DNA from: Spirochaetales bacterium
GTDB lineage: Bacteria > Spirochaetota > Spirochaetia > UBA9216
Length of the DNA stretch: 50,915 nucleotides
Assembly: GCA_016342585.1 (NCBI GenBank)
Contig: JAEINK010000036.1
Span: forward strand, 1 to 50,915
Direction: 5' to 3'
Positions 1 through 8,611 of this stretch are shown here, in pieces; position 1 is the first letter of the stretch; each line of letters begins with the position of its first letter. Under the pieces are notes generated by a model that saw only the letters and a list, made by a program, of their open reading frames with translations, searched no databases and was not told where the DNA came from. The translations under genes were made by a program, and so were the position numbers.

Positions 1-548
1 GGTTTTTCAAACCTCAGGCGCAAAGGGCGTATGACTTCGAAGCAGAAAGCCCGCAGGGCGGAGCTTGAAAACCAGGGCAAGGCCAGTCCCTCAGCCATAC
101 AGAAATCTTTCCGAATCTGTACTGACAAAATCCTGCAACTTATTAAGAGTAAAGAAGTTAGTACATCCTTTGAAAAGAATATACTCTATACGGATGAACA
201 TAAAGCCTATCCTTTGGCTTTCAGAAAACTTGATGGATTTGAGGAAGCCTTCGACCATGTTCAGATATCATCGAAAAAACCAAGGACAGTGTATAACAAT
301 CTCTTTCCTTCCAACTACTTTCACCGTTTTCTGCGTATGGATCTCTCGGATCATACCCGTGAAACCCTGCAATGGGCGAAATGTCCCAGTGCCTTGATGG
401 CACGAATGGAAGCCTTTCGTTTTGCTTACAACTGTTTCAACCCCAGAAGGGTGAAGGCCAGTCGGGCCGGGGATTGGACCACCCATGCGGAAGCTGCCGG
501 TATTCCACGAGCGGTTCTATCAGATACAATTAATGAGTTTTGGGGCTA
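1..548 (+). mobile_element. Right-hand part of an insertion sequence (copy A), cut by the window edge
   Basis: This is nearly identical, with a few scattered substitutions, to positions 9071-9615 of the complete copy at 8526-9768. It breaks off after TTTTGGGG at 538-545. The next bases, CTA then TTAA, resemble the outermost end of the complete element (GGGGCACTA then TTAA). About 148 bp present in copy B is missing, apparently deleted between two TTTGGGG runs. The left end lies outside the window. Confidence 0.85.
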
Positions 549-552
549 TTAA
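1..552 (+). pseudogene. Transposase fragment: 5' cut by window, 3' truncated
   Basis: The frame is open from base 1, so the coding part extends left of the first ATG at 31. The protein matches the C-terminal two thirds of the complete transposase at 8612-9736. It keeps the YTDEHKAYPLAF segment, likely one DDE aspartate region, and the FNPRRVKASRAGDW region. It then ends prematurely as FWGY-stop, whereas the complete copy continues for about 40 residues. The stop TAA is formed by the host TTAA next to the element end. It may be non-functional, since the missing tail includes the conserved C-terminus of the other copy. DNA-level similarity to copy B makes the identification firm. Confidence 0.8.
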
Positions 553-635
553 AAGTATAATAGACGAACAGGCCACAATAGCATAAGATTAAATCAATTT
601 TAGATACAATCTCATTAAGCGGAGTTCTATCACTT

Positions 636-1118
636 ATGAAATATTCCAACAGAATCAGACTGGTTTTTTTCCTGGGCTTGCTTTTTTCAGCCTTTTCCCT
701 CTCCGCTCAGCATGCAGTTTATAACGAACCCTTCGGTCCGGAAGCCATAGAATCGGCCTCTGCCTATTCCTCTCCCATGGAGAACAATTTCAGCTATTAC
801 GGGGAATTTCTACAGGCCAAAGGGTATTATGAAGCAGGCAGCCTGCAGGAGGCCATTTTTTTATTAACCCTGATACTGCAGTTCGATCCCCATCCTGATG
901 TTTACTTTTTATTAGGTGAATTTCTGTATGAACAGGGTGATTTCCCTTGGGCAGCGGAAACCTATATCGCCGCGGCCCAATCCGGTTATGAAAAGTCCGA
1001 CTACGCCTGGTATAAAGCGGCCTGCTGTTTATCCAGGAGTATGATTGCAAGAAAAAAAGCACCGGTTTCACAGATTAAAATCCTGTTCAGGGAATATATG
1101 AAGACATTCAGGATGTAA
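636..1118 (+). CDS. Small secreted TPR-like protein
   Basis: This encodes 160 residues. The N-terminus has a basic start, a hydrophobic core (residues 9-20) and an SLSA|QH cleavage site near residue 24, so it is probably exported to the periplasm. Residues 52-120 look like one or two helical TPR-type repeats (GYYEAGSLQEAIFLL and GEFLYEQGDFPWAAETY). Such repeats bind partner proteins; the partner is unknown. The ATG at 636 has a weak GGAG about 11 nt upstream. The gene lies just right of the truncated insertion sequence. Its 3' end overlaps by 11 bp the end of the convergent gene at 1108. No name is assigned. Confidence 0.6.
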   Translation: MKYSNRIRLVFFLGLLFSAFSLSAQHAVYNEPFGPEAIESASAYSSPMENNFSYYGEFLQAKGYYEAGSLQEAIFLLTLILQFDPHPDVYFLLGEFLYEQGDFPWAAETYIAAAQSGYEKSDYAWYKAACCLSRSMIARKKAPVSQIKILFREYMKTFRM

Positions 1119-3627
1119 TAAAAAAGCCCGACTTTACAAGTTTCTGTTTTACCTGGTTCCGTTTATCCTTTTTAATAAGGATATGAAAATCTTCGGCCCT
1201 TAATATATTCTTTTTCAGGTAAGGATCCTCGGTAATCAATTTTATCAGCAGGGGATCTTCCTTTATCTTATACAGAACATAACCGCCTTTTTCTTCCATG
1301 GGGTTGAAGCGTGAAAGAACCTCCCTGAAAAAGGATTCAAATCTCAGGGGCGGGGCTTTTTCGATTTTCTCCCGGAACAGGGCAATTTTATCTTCCACAT
1401 CTTTTCTATCTTTACAGTTTGCCAAAAAGGAGTTAAAGGTAATCAGGTATTTTCCGGGTTTTATCGTTTCAGCAATATCGTTAAGTATGAACTCCATTAC
1501 CCGGTCGGAACCCTTTGTCTGGATCAATAGAAACTGACTATCCAGTTGAATTTGAAAAGGCTCTTCCCTGGCCGACACCTCGGGGATGTTTTTGGAGAGC
1601 CCCAGAACATAGGCACCAAGCGGGGTCACCCTTGCGGCCTCCAGGCCGTCATAAAGGGTTAAATAATCATACTTATTCTGGTGAAATAAATTGTTGCGCG
1701 GTTCGGATCCCGCTAAATCAGCCATGCCCAGAGCAGCCAGAAAATGAAAAAATGCTTTCATAAAGGGGATAAACAGTGCTTCAAGATAATTTTCTTCAGA
1801 AATAAATATTCGATCCCGCTGGTTGTAATAGTCTGTATGCGTTTGGTTGAAGTAAAACATACCTTCATGGTATTCGACAGGAATAAGGTAAAATAATTCA
1901 TCATTATAATCCATACTGAGCAGTAGCTCATCTATGGTAAACCATTTCCCCACCTTTAGAGCCGCAAGGAGTTTAGTCATTGCTTTATACATCTTTTTAC
2001 TGAACCGCTTGTTCTCTTTTTTAAGGTAGTAATTGTAATCGGCAGGATCATATTTCAGATAGGTTAGAAAAGTTTTGATCATAAAAAAGTTAAAATCGTC
2101 GGAAAGATTTATTTTATTGTATATCTCTTTAATAATTTCAGGTGAATCCGCCTTCTTTGTTTTGCCTGTGCGGTTTAAAATCCTGATAAGGATTTCCGTC
2201 CGGATAAATTGAAACTCCTTTTTTGTCGGATTAATAAAAAACTCCTGAACCTCACAGCGTTTATTAAAATCCTTGATGTATTTTACCGATATCTTCCCTG
2301 TAGTCGTAAACGAGACAGGATTATGTTCAAGGTACTGGATCATAACCTCTATCCCTTCAAGAATACTCCTCTCATTTTCAGAGATGTTCGAAGCTGTAAA
2401 GGTCTCCTGAAATTTCAGTGCACTCCATTCCGGGGCTGGAAAAAATCCTTTTACCGCTTTTCTTAATATCCTGTTAATGTAAAGAGAGTAAACAACCTCT
2501 CCTCCATAGGACCAATCCTTGTCATACTGGAATATAGAGTAATCATCCTTTAACTCTTCATGGGACCACAAATAGGTGTCGGAAGAGTTCTTGAAATATT
2601 TTTTATTGTACTTTTTTTCCAGTTTCTTTAAATCCAGTTTTTGATTCCGCCATACAAGGGTCCTGAAAATCTCCTGCGCATCCCCGGAAAGGAGTTGGAA
2701 AAAGAGGTCGAAAACTTCTTTATTGCTGAAGGTAACAGCAAACATCCCCGCGATTTCGCTTTTTGTCATTGCCTTTTTTCTGCCGGGAGAGCCGCCCTGG
2801 CCTGGAATAATAAAAATCCGGGAGAAGTAGGTCTTCAGGAAAGACTTAAGTTTTGTCAGATCATAGGCTTCCAGGATGAACTCATACAGCTTCTTCGATA
2901 CCACAGTATCAAGGGAGTAGACTTTATTCTCCTGGGTGGTAGTAAAACTCATATTCACAGTTTTCAGAACCTCCAGGGCCTTCTTATCCACTGACCGATG
3001 ATAGATTCCAAAATCTGACCTTTTAAAAACATTCTGAATAAAGGTGCGGATATTCTCATCCTCGTGGTCCCAGGCCCTGTTCAGCTCCTTTTGAACGTCC
3101 TTATCTGTCGGTTCAATAATGCCTGCCGCCATTAACGTATTGCAGTAAAACTGCCACATGGAGGTATTAAATTGCTTTTTGCAATAAGGGACAATCTCCA
3201 TTCCTGTAACCTCGCAGAGATTAAAGGCTAATTGCCGTATATGCTGTGAAAGAGGATGCCCCCCATACCCCAGGAGAGAGACAATATTTTCAAGAAGAGC
3301 TGGATAGTGTTCATCTCCCGAATCATAACCGTATATCCTTTCCGGCAGGGTTATCAATGAAAAGATCAGATCGGAGACCTTTTCCCGATCCTGAAGGTTT
3401 TGTATATCCGTATCGATATCCCCATTATATGCATAATCGGAAAAATGGTTTACCGCTTCTATTCGAAGCTCCTCTTTAATGCAGCCGATGCATGAAACAT
3501 GGCCATCGGAAAAGTGGAAATAATCACCCGGTAAAAAATCCTGACAGTGGGAACAGACACACCGCTCTTTTTCCGAATTTATCCATTGTTCAGGGTGGTT
3601 TATCTCTTTAAGAGTTGATTTTTTCAT
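1108..3627 (-). CDS. Large zinc-motif protein of unknown function, partner of an SNF2 ATPase
   Basis: This encodes 839 residues and I do not recognise it as a named family. At the N-terminus C23xC25xxC28 and C46xxC49 look like a small zinc-binding module. The middle is rich in Lys, Phe and Tyr and mainly helical in appearance. Near residues 660-680 a TPLGAYVLGL segment resembles the end of a winged-helix unit. The last ~130 residues (FQIQLDSQFLLIQ ... LRFESFFREVLSR ... KLVKSGFF) recall, from memory, the helicase-associated domain Helicase_C_3 found near XPB-like helicases; that is inference. The gene starts 5 bp after the SNF2 stop, with AAGGAA upstream of the ATG, so the two are co-transcribed and probably work together. 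Confidence 0.7.
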   Translation of the reverse strand: MKKSTLKEINHPEQWINSEKERCVCSHCQDFLPGDYFHFSDGHVSCIGCIKEELRIEAVNHFSDYAYNGDIDTDIQNLQDREKVSDLIFSLITLPERIYGYDSGDEHYPALLENIVSLLGYGGHPLSQHIRQLAFNLCEVTGMEIVPYCKKQFNTSMWQFYCNTLMAAGIIEPTDKDVQKELNRAWDHEDENIRTFIQNVFKRSDFGIYHRSVDKKALEVLKTVNMSFTTTQENKVYSLDTVVSKKLYEFILEAYDLTKLKSFLKTYFSRIFIIPGQGGSPGRKKAMTKSEIAGMFAVTFSNKEVFDLFFQLLSGDAQEIFRTLVWRNQKLDLKKLEKKYNKKYFKNSSDTYLWSHEELKDDYSIFQYDKDWSYGGEVVYSLYINRILRKAVKGFFPAPEWSALKFQETFTASNISENERSILEGIEVMIQYLEHNPVSFTTTGKISVKYIKDFNKRCEVQEFFINPTKKEFQFIRTEILIRILNRTGKTKKADSPEIIKEIYNKINLSDDFNFFMIKTFLTYLKYDPADYNYYLKKENKRFSKKMYKAMTKLLAALKVGKWFTIDELLLSMDYNDELFYLIPVEYHEGMFYFNQTHTDYYNQRDRIFISEENYLEALFIPFMKAFFHFLAALGMADLAGSEPRNNLFHQNKYDYLTLYDGLEAARVTPLGAYVLGLSKNIPEVSAREEPFQIQLDSQFLLIQTKGSDRVMEFILNDIAETIKPGKYLITFNSFLANCKDRKDVEDKIALFREKIEKAPPLRFESFFREVLSRFNPMEEKGGYVLYKIKEDPLLIKLITEDPYLKKNILRAEDFHILIKKDKRNQVKQKLVKSGFFITS

Positions 3628-3632
3628 ACTGT

Positions 3633-6404
3633 TTATTCCTTGAAAATATAATCGATATCTTCTTCATCAAGTTTTTTGATTGCCTCGCCTTCACTGGAGA
3701 GGAGGTCGTCAAAGAGTTCTCTCTTTTTTTCCTGGAGTTGTAAAATCTTCTCTTCTATTGTTCCGCTGGTTATAAGCTTGTAACTGAAAACCGTATTCTT
3801 CTGACCAATCCTGTGAGTCCTGTCAACCGCCTGGTTTTCGGCGGCTTGATTCCACCAGGGATCAAATATAAAAACATAATCCGCCGCGGTCAGATTTAAA
3901 CCTACCCCGCCAGTTTTCAGGGTTATTATAAATACCTTTATATGTTCGTTATTCTGAAATTCATTTACCAGATCCCCCCGGTTTCGGGTAGATCCGGACA
4001 TGGTCAGAAACTCAATTCCCTCCTGTTCCAGCCTCTCTCCAATAAGAGATATGGCATCGAGATAGTTCACAAAAACCAGGGATTTATGGCCGCTCCCGGA
4101 GGTATCTATAAGCTGATCAATAAGCAGATCCAGTTTGGGAGATGTCATTTGACCATCGGTCTGACGTTCCGGAATACTGGCTATCTGCCTGAGTTCCGAC
4201 AGGGCCTGCAGAATAAAAAACTTACTTTTATTCAATCCCTCTGAACCTATTTTGTTTCGAATGGCATCGTAATACATACGTCGCCGATCCTCGTAGTACA
4301 GGGTCAACTCCCTGTCCATCTCGGTGTACAGTACCTGTTCAATCTTGTCGGGAAGCTCTTTCAGAACCGCCTTTTTTGTCCGGCGCAGAATGAATGGATA
4401 GATTTTTTTCCGGAGTTCTCTCATTGCATTTTTGTCATTCTCTTTCTGAACAGGAGCCGCAAATTTTTTAGAAAAGTTCTCCAGTGATCCGAACATGGAC
4501 GGATTTAAAAACCGGAAAAGGGCATATAATTCAAAAAGGTTGTTCTCTATCGGTGTCCCGCTCAGGGCCAGGCGGCATTCGGCTGAAAGCAGCATAACAG
4601 CCTTCGATATCCCGGAAGAGATATTTTTTATTTTTTGGGATTCATCGAGGATCACAGCATGAAAACTGTAATCCTTTAAAGTACGGATATCGTTTCGAAC
4701 TGTGCCGTAGGTTGTCAGGATAACCGAGTGGCGGCAGGCCAGAGGAAAATCCCGCTTTAAACCGTGATACACATAGAAGGACAGGCCCGGGCTGAACTTT
4801 TCTATCTCCCTTTTCCAGTTATCCAGAAGGGTGGTGGGCATGATTATAAGGGAAGGCTGCCCCTCTTCCGGATATATTTTATTCAGCAGGGCAATCGCCT
4901 GTATCGTTTTCCCCAGCCCCATATCATCCGCTAAACACCCACCCAGCTTATTGCTGTGCAGGTAATCCATCCAAACGAAACCATACTTCTGATACTCCCG
5001 GAGTGTTCCCTTCAATTCCGGGAATTCGGGTTTTGCATTTTTAAGCTCATTAAATCCCCGGAAGATCTCCCGGGCTTTGGGAAAAACAGCCTCGGCAATA
5101 CGATCTCCGATGAGTTCCTCCACCAGGGGAAGATCAAAAAACGATATTTTAACAGCATCATTATTCAGCAGGAAAAGTCTATGCAGTTTATCAAGATAGG
5201 ACTTGTTGATAATCCCATGAGATCCGTCACTCAAGGGAATGTAGGACTGCTTCTTAATCTCTTTAAAAAGATCGGATAAAGAAAAAAGAGACCCTTCAAT
5301 GTCCAGCTCGATCGATCCTTCCAGAAAATCAATACCGTGGGATAGTGAAAGATTTAATTCAGGCTCTACGGTTCTAACATTGAATATTTTCAGTTTCTCC
5401 TCGCCAAGAACGGAAAATCCGGACATAAGCTCCGTCAAATGTTCATAAATCAGAAGCCGGGCAATCTCTTTATCAATTATAAAAAGATTCTCGGAACTAT
5501 AATAATCCCCACTCCCGTCCGCTTGAGACTTCAGCTTTTTTAATAATTTTTCCATCTCTCTTATCTTTAAGGAGAGATCAATATAAAGGAGCTCATGAAG
5601 GACGATCTTCTTTTCGATTTCATCCACAGAGACAATGGAGTGAATATCATAATGAATAAGAAAATCATCCGGAAAATCGGGAAGGAGTGCCTTTATTTCC
5701 AACTGGAGGGTTTTATCCTCATCCACGTCACGGATGATCAAAGTGGGAAGGGTATTTCGTTTCTCCCCTTTTTCAAATATATACCCCGGGAGACAGGCTT
5801 CGATTTGATCAAAATTGGAATAAAAAAGAGACAGAAATGGTTCGATCTGGGTTTTCAGGATCTTTGTATTAAAAAGTTCCAGGAGATGATAATTGTTTCC
5901 CAAATCCATTGCCGGATAGATTGTATTATCGATCATAACGTACTGCCGGGACAGGAGCTTGAAATCCTTGTGGGTATTTCCCCGTATATGGAACAATATC
6001 CGGGCCGCAAAGGTCTTCTCTGTTTCTTCAAGATGCAGTCTGAACTCACCCTCCACATCTTCCAGGATAAGGGGTTCGCCTGTGTGATTAATAAGATTTT
6101 TCAAACCTTTAAAAAGAGGAATCAGATAATCGTGTTCTTCCGTATACAGATGGTTATCTTTACCTTCCCAGTCGATAGCCATGCTGTTTTTCTCTTTCAG
6201 CTGTTTTATCAGTTGAAGCAGCTGCCGTTCCCGGGCTGAGTAAAGATAGGGAGAGGGATCAACCTCATGGAATTTCGAATCCACAATACGGATATAGGGA
6301 CCGCTTTCTCCTTCGGATATCTGGAAGAAAAACTTTATTATAGAACTCCCCTTCAGAAGAGAAGTTTCCTGCCGTTTCAAGGCCTCGAAGATTGTTTTTG
6401 CCAT
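3633..6404 (-). CDS. SNF2-family DNA-dependent ATPase/helicase
   Basis: This encodes 923 residues. The N-terminal half (1-460) is not a recognisable ATPase and probably carries a family-specific accessory domain. The C-terminal half has the SNF2 motor motifs in order: Walker A DDMGLGKT near 491, motif II DESQ near 586 (DEAH/DEAQ is usual), motif III SGTPIENN near 616, and motif VI QAVDRTHRIGQ near 860. Known relatives translocate on double-stranded DNA to remodel protein-DNA complexes. It leads a two-gene operon with the zinc-motif protein at 1108-3627. No Shine-Dalgarno precedes the ATG; a TATAAT ends 6 nt upstream. Nearby toxin-antitoxin genes and insertion sequences suggest an accessory, possibly defensive role, which is unproven. 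Confidence 0.9.
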   Translation of the reverse strand: MAKTIFEALKRQETSLLKGSSIIKFFFQISEGESGPYIRIVDSKFHEVDPSPYLYSARERQLLQLIKQLKEKNSMAIDWEGKDNHLYTEEHDYLIPLFKGLKNLINHTGEPLILEDVEGEFRLHLEETEKTFAARILFHIRGNTHKDFKLLSRQYVMIDNTIYPAMDLGNNYHLLELFNTKILKTQIEPFLSLFYSNFDQIEACLPGYIFEKGEKRNTLPTLIIRDVDEDKTLQLEIKALLPDFPDDFLIHYDIHSIVSVDEIEKKIVLHELLYIDLSLKIREMEKLLKKLKSQADGSGDYYSSENLFIIDKEIARLLIYEHLTELMSGFSVLGEEKLKIFNVRTVEPELNLSLSHGIDFLEGSIELDIEGSLFSLSDLFKEIKKQSYIPLSDGSHGIINKSYLDKLHRLFLLNNDAVKISFFDLPLVEELIGDRIAEAVFPKAREIFRGFNELKNAKPEFPELKGTLREYQKYGFVWMDYLHSNKLGGCLADDMGLGKTIQAIALLNKIYPEEGQPSLIIMPTTLLDNWKREIEKFSPGLSFYVYHGLKRDFPLACRHSVILTTYGTVRNDIRTLKDYSFHAVILDESQKIKNISSGISKAVMLLSAECRLALSGTPIENNLFELYALFRFLNPSMFGSLENFSKKFAAPVQKENDKNAMRELRKKIYPFILRRTKKAVLKELPDKIEQVLYTEMDRELTLYYEDRRRMYYDAIRNKIGSEGLNKSKFFILQALSELRQIASIPERQTDGQMTSPKLDLLIDQLIDTSGSGHKSLVFVNYLDAISLIGERLEQEGIEFLTMSGSTRNRGDLVNEFQNNEHIKVFIITLKTGGVGLNLTAADYVFIFDPWWNQAAENQAVDRTHRIGQKNTVFSYKLITSGTIEEKILQLQEKKRELFDDLLSSEGEAIKKLDEEDIDYIFKE

Positions 6405-6410
6405 AGAAGA

Positions 6411-6416
6411 ATTATA
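6411..6416 (-). promoter_or_regulatory. -10 element of a leaderless promoter for the SNF2 gene
   Basis: On the minus strand TATAAT is followed by TCTTCT and then the ATG at 6404. A TATGCA 17 bp upstream would be a weak -35. Transcription would start at or within a base or two of the ATG, and there is no ribosome binding site. Confidence 0.5.
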
Positions 6417-6492
6417 ATTTAATTGAATTATTTTGCATACCGAAACCCGAGCCTGATCTTCATGGAGTCTGTGGCTATTTACGCAAGAAAAA

Positions 6493-6915
6493 CTACTCTA
6501 CGACGATTTTAATTCCTAATTCCTGGCATAAAGATATAAGAGTTTCATACTCTTTTTCTGCAATCTGCCTTAGTACATCCATATTCAGATCCTGGTACTG
6601 ATGGATAGCCACATTTCTGAATCCGGTCATTCCAATCATTGCCTTTGATGTTGCTTCTCTTAGAATATTATTTTGAAACAAAAAGATAAACGAATCAGCA
6701 CTCGTTTGAGGAACACCGTAATGGTTTACCGCTACAATGTGAAAAGCCAGATCGATTGCCGCCTGACAAGCCCTTTCTATATTAAGGATCATGGCATCAA
6801 TGTGGGTAAAATCAGTAAGCTCTGGATTAGCAGCATACTCCTGTCGCATTCTTTTGAGAGAACGCTCTATAATAGCGGCTTTATTGATAATTATATTGTC
6901 AATTTCTATAGGCAT
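6493..6915 (-). CDS. hepT: HepT-like toxin (HEPN domain ribonuclease)
   Basis: This encodes 140 residues and is all helical in appearance. The diagnostic HEPN motif R-x4-6-H is present as R100-N-V-A-I-H105 followed by Q-Y107, the RNxxxHxY form typical of HepT. HepT proteins cleave RNA and are neutralised when the partner MntA nucleotidyltransferase AMPylates the tyrosine of this motif (established for the family). The start overlaps the 3' end of the mntA-like gene by 17 bp, which implies translational coupling. The order is antitoxin first, toxin second. The key residues look intact, so the pair is probably functional. Confidence 0.85.
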   Translation of the reverse strand: MPIEIDNIIINKAAIIERSLKRMRQEYAANPELTDFTHIDAMILNIERACQAAIDLAFHIVAVNHYGVPQTSADSFIFLFQNNILREATSKAMIGMTGFRNVAIHQYQDLNMDVLRQIAEKEYETLISLCQELGIKIVVE

Positions 6916-7294
6916 TCAGAAGCTCCTGTCGATCAAAGTTATAATTATCATACATTCCCAGTAAGTTAGCACGCATCAAATTAACGCGATCTAAAGACTT
7001 TTTGCATAGCAGTTTACCAAAGAAAAAGGCTTCTCTTGAATATACCAAATTTTTTGAACTAATCTCTCCAAGATCAACGGAACGCTTCAAAGTAAAGGAT
7101 AATTCGGAGATCATCTTTATTTTCTCCAGTTCCGTAATCTTCTTTCCCGGTTCAAGCATTAAAGCTAAATCTATATCACTATCTTCACGCATTTTACCAG
7201 ATGCAAAACTTCCAAGAAGATAGACAGCAAGAATACGGCTATCTTTGAGCATGAGATTTTCAGCTTCTTTGGATATTAACTCCCGATATTCCAT
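6899..7294 (-). CDS. mntA: MntA-like antitoxin, minimal nucleotidyltransferase
   Basis: This encodes 131 residues from the ATG at 7294. The nucleotidyltransferase signature G28-S29-x10-D40-x-D42 (GSFASGK...DSDID) is complete. Known MntA proteins transfer AMP to a tyrosine of HepT. I chose the ATG at 7294 because GGAG lies 4 nt upstream; a longer TTG-initiated frame from 7327 has no ribosome binding site. It directly precedes and overlaps the hepT-like gene. The pair lies between the SNF2 operon and a divergent kinase gene, in the insertion-sequence-bearing accessory stretch. Confidence 0.82.
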   Translation of the reverse strand: MEYRELISKEAENLMLKDSRILAVYLLGSFASGKMREDSDIDLALMLEPGKKITELEKIKMISELSFTLKRSVDLGEISSKNLVYSREAFFFGKLLCKKSLDRVNLMRANLLGMYDNYNFDRQELLNAYRN

Positions 7295-7509
7295 ATTGCT
7301 CCATTCATATAATAGTACCACACCCAAAGACTCTATTACCAGATGAAGAAGAAGAAATGCCCGCTTATCTCCTGAAAAATTCAGTTACTCAGAATGTACC
7401 CTTCAGGACTAATAAGCTGATCATAAAAAACCGGATCCAGGTACTTTTCCTATCTTTCCCCGATCATTATACTAATATGGAAGATTATTGATTTTTAATG
7501 GGGGCTGTT

Positions 7510-8520
7510 ATGCCGGATAAGATAGATGTGTATGGAATAGGGAATGTCCTGATGGATATCCTTGTCAGAGTCGAGGAGCAGGACATAGTCGATCTCGGCC
7601 TTTCCAAGGGAACCATGCACCTGACCGACGGAGAAGAGCGGGATAAAATCGTAGAGTTCGTCCGGAACCATGAAGCCGTTTATAGCTGTGGAGGCTCCGC
7701 CCCCAATACCACCATAACACTCTCATCCCTGGGCATACCCTCAGGGCTCTCCGGAAAGATAGGACACGATGATTTCGGGCGTAAATATAATGCCCGCCTG
7801 GCAGAACATGGCGTATCCTCCTTCCTTGCTGAAGGGAATGGAGATACTGGAAGTTCTGTTATCATGGTTACCCCCGATTCGGAACGCACCATGAACACCA
7901 GCCTGTGCATAAACAGTGAATACTCTGTGGATAACATAAATCCTGAAGCCATCCGGCAGGCCGATTATTTTTTCTTTACCGGCTATATGTGGGACACCCC
8001 CAGCCAGAAAGCCGCCCTTTTAAAGGCCATCGAAATCGCCAAGGAGGCGGGAACAAAAATCGTCTTCGACGCCGCCGACCCCTTTGCCGTCCGAAGGGCG
8101 GAGGGCGAGTTTCATAAACTGATAGAAGAGCATTTCGATATTGTCCTTGCCAATGCGGAAGAGGCCCGGATTATGTTTAACGGAGAGGATCCCCAGACCG
8201 CGGTCGATCACCTGGCAGGAATCTGCGATATTGCCATAGTAAAAGACGGCAGCCGCGGCTCAATCGTAAAATCCGGATCAGAAAAATATATAATCCCGGT
8301 TAACAGGGTGGAAGCAGTGGATACAACAGGTGCCGGCGATATCTACGCCGCGGGTTTTATCTATGGTTTATGTAAAAAATGGGATCTGCAGAAGTCCGGC
8401 CTCTTCGCCTCCTACCTTGCCAGTCAGATAGTAACATTTACCGGAGCCCAGTTCTCCACTGACGCCGCCAGCCGAATAAACGCGGCTTTAGCCGATGGAA
8501 GCTGGGATTTTACAAAATAA
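7510..8520 (+). CDS. PfkB-family kinase, probably adenosine kinase
   Basis: This encodes 336 residues. The N-terminal GIGNVLMDIL strand and the GGSAPNT segment near residue 58 are typical of the ribokinase/PfkB family. The C-terminal signature DTTGAGD (residues 271-277) supplies the anion hole and the catalytic aspartate D277. I chose the ATG at 7510 because GGGGG lies 5 nt before it, while the upstream in-frame ATG at 7498 has no such site. A possible -10 TATACT is at 7468-7473. The family alone does not fix the sugar. The nearby ahcY, metK and adenosine-deaminase-like genes favour adenosine as substrate. The stop codon lies 5 bp from the insertion sequence. Confidence 0.78.
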   Translation: MPDKIDVYGIGNVLMDILVRVEEQDIVDLGLSKGTMHLTDGEERDKIVEFVRNHEAVYSCGGSAPNTTITLSSLGIPSGLSGKIGHDDFGRKYNARLAEHGVSSFLAEGNGDTGSSVIMVTPDSERTMNTSLCINSEYSVDNINPEAIRQADYFFFTGYMWDTPSQKAALLKAIEIAKEAGTKIVFDAADPFAVRRAEGEFHKLIEEHFDIVLANAEEARIMFNGEDPQTAVDHLAGICDIAIVKDGSRGSIVKSGSEKYIIPVNRVEAVDTTGAGDIYAAGFIYGLCKKWDLQKSGLFASYLASQIVTFTGAQFSTDAASRINAALADGSWDFTK

Positions 8521-8525
8521 ATTAA

Positions 8526-8549
8526 TAGTGCCCCAAAGCCTGTTGATCT
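8526..8549 (+). repeat. Left terminal inverted repeat of copy B
   Basis: These 24 bp match the reverse complement of 9745-9768 exactly, starting TAGTGCCCCAAAGCC. Confidence 0.92.
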
Positions 8550-8611
8550 GAAGCAGGAGCACAAATTCCCCGGTATTCCTTATTAAGAAACAAATTACTA
8601 AGGAGTATCGT

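Noticed and set aside
5595..6239. 214-residue plus-strand frame opposite the SNF2 gene
   Set aside because: It is antisense to a well-supported gene, without ribosome binding site or recognisable domain.
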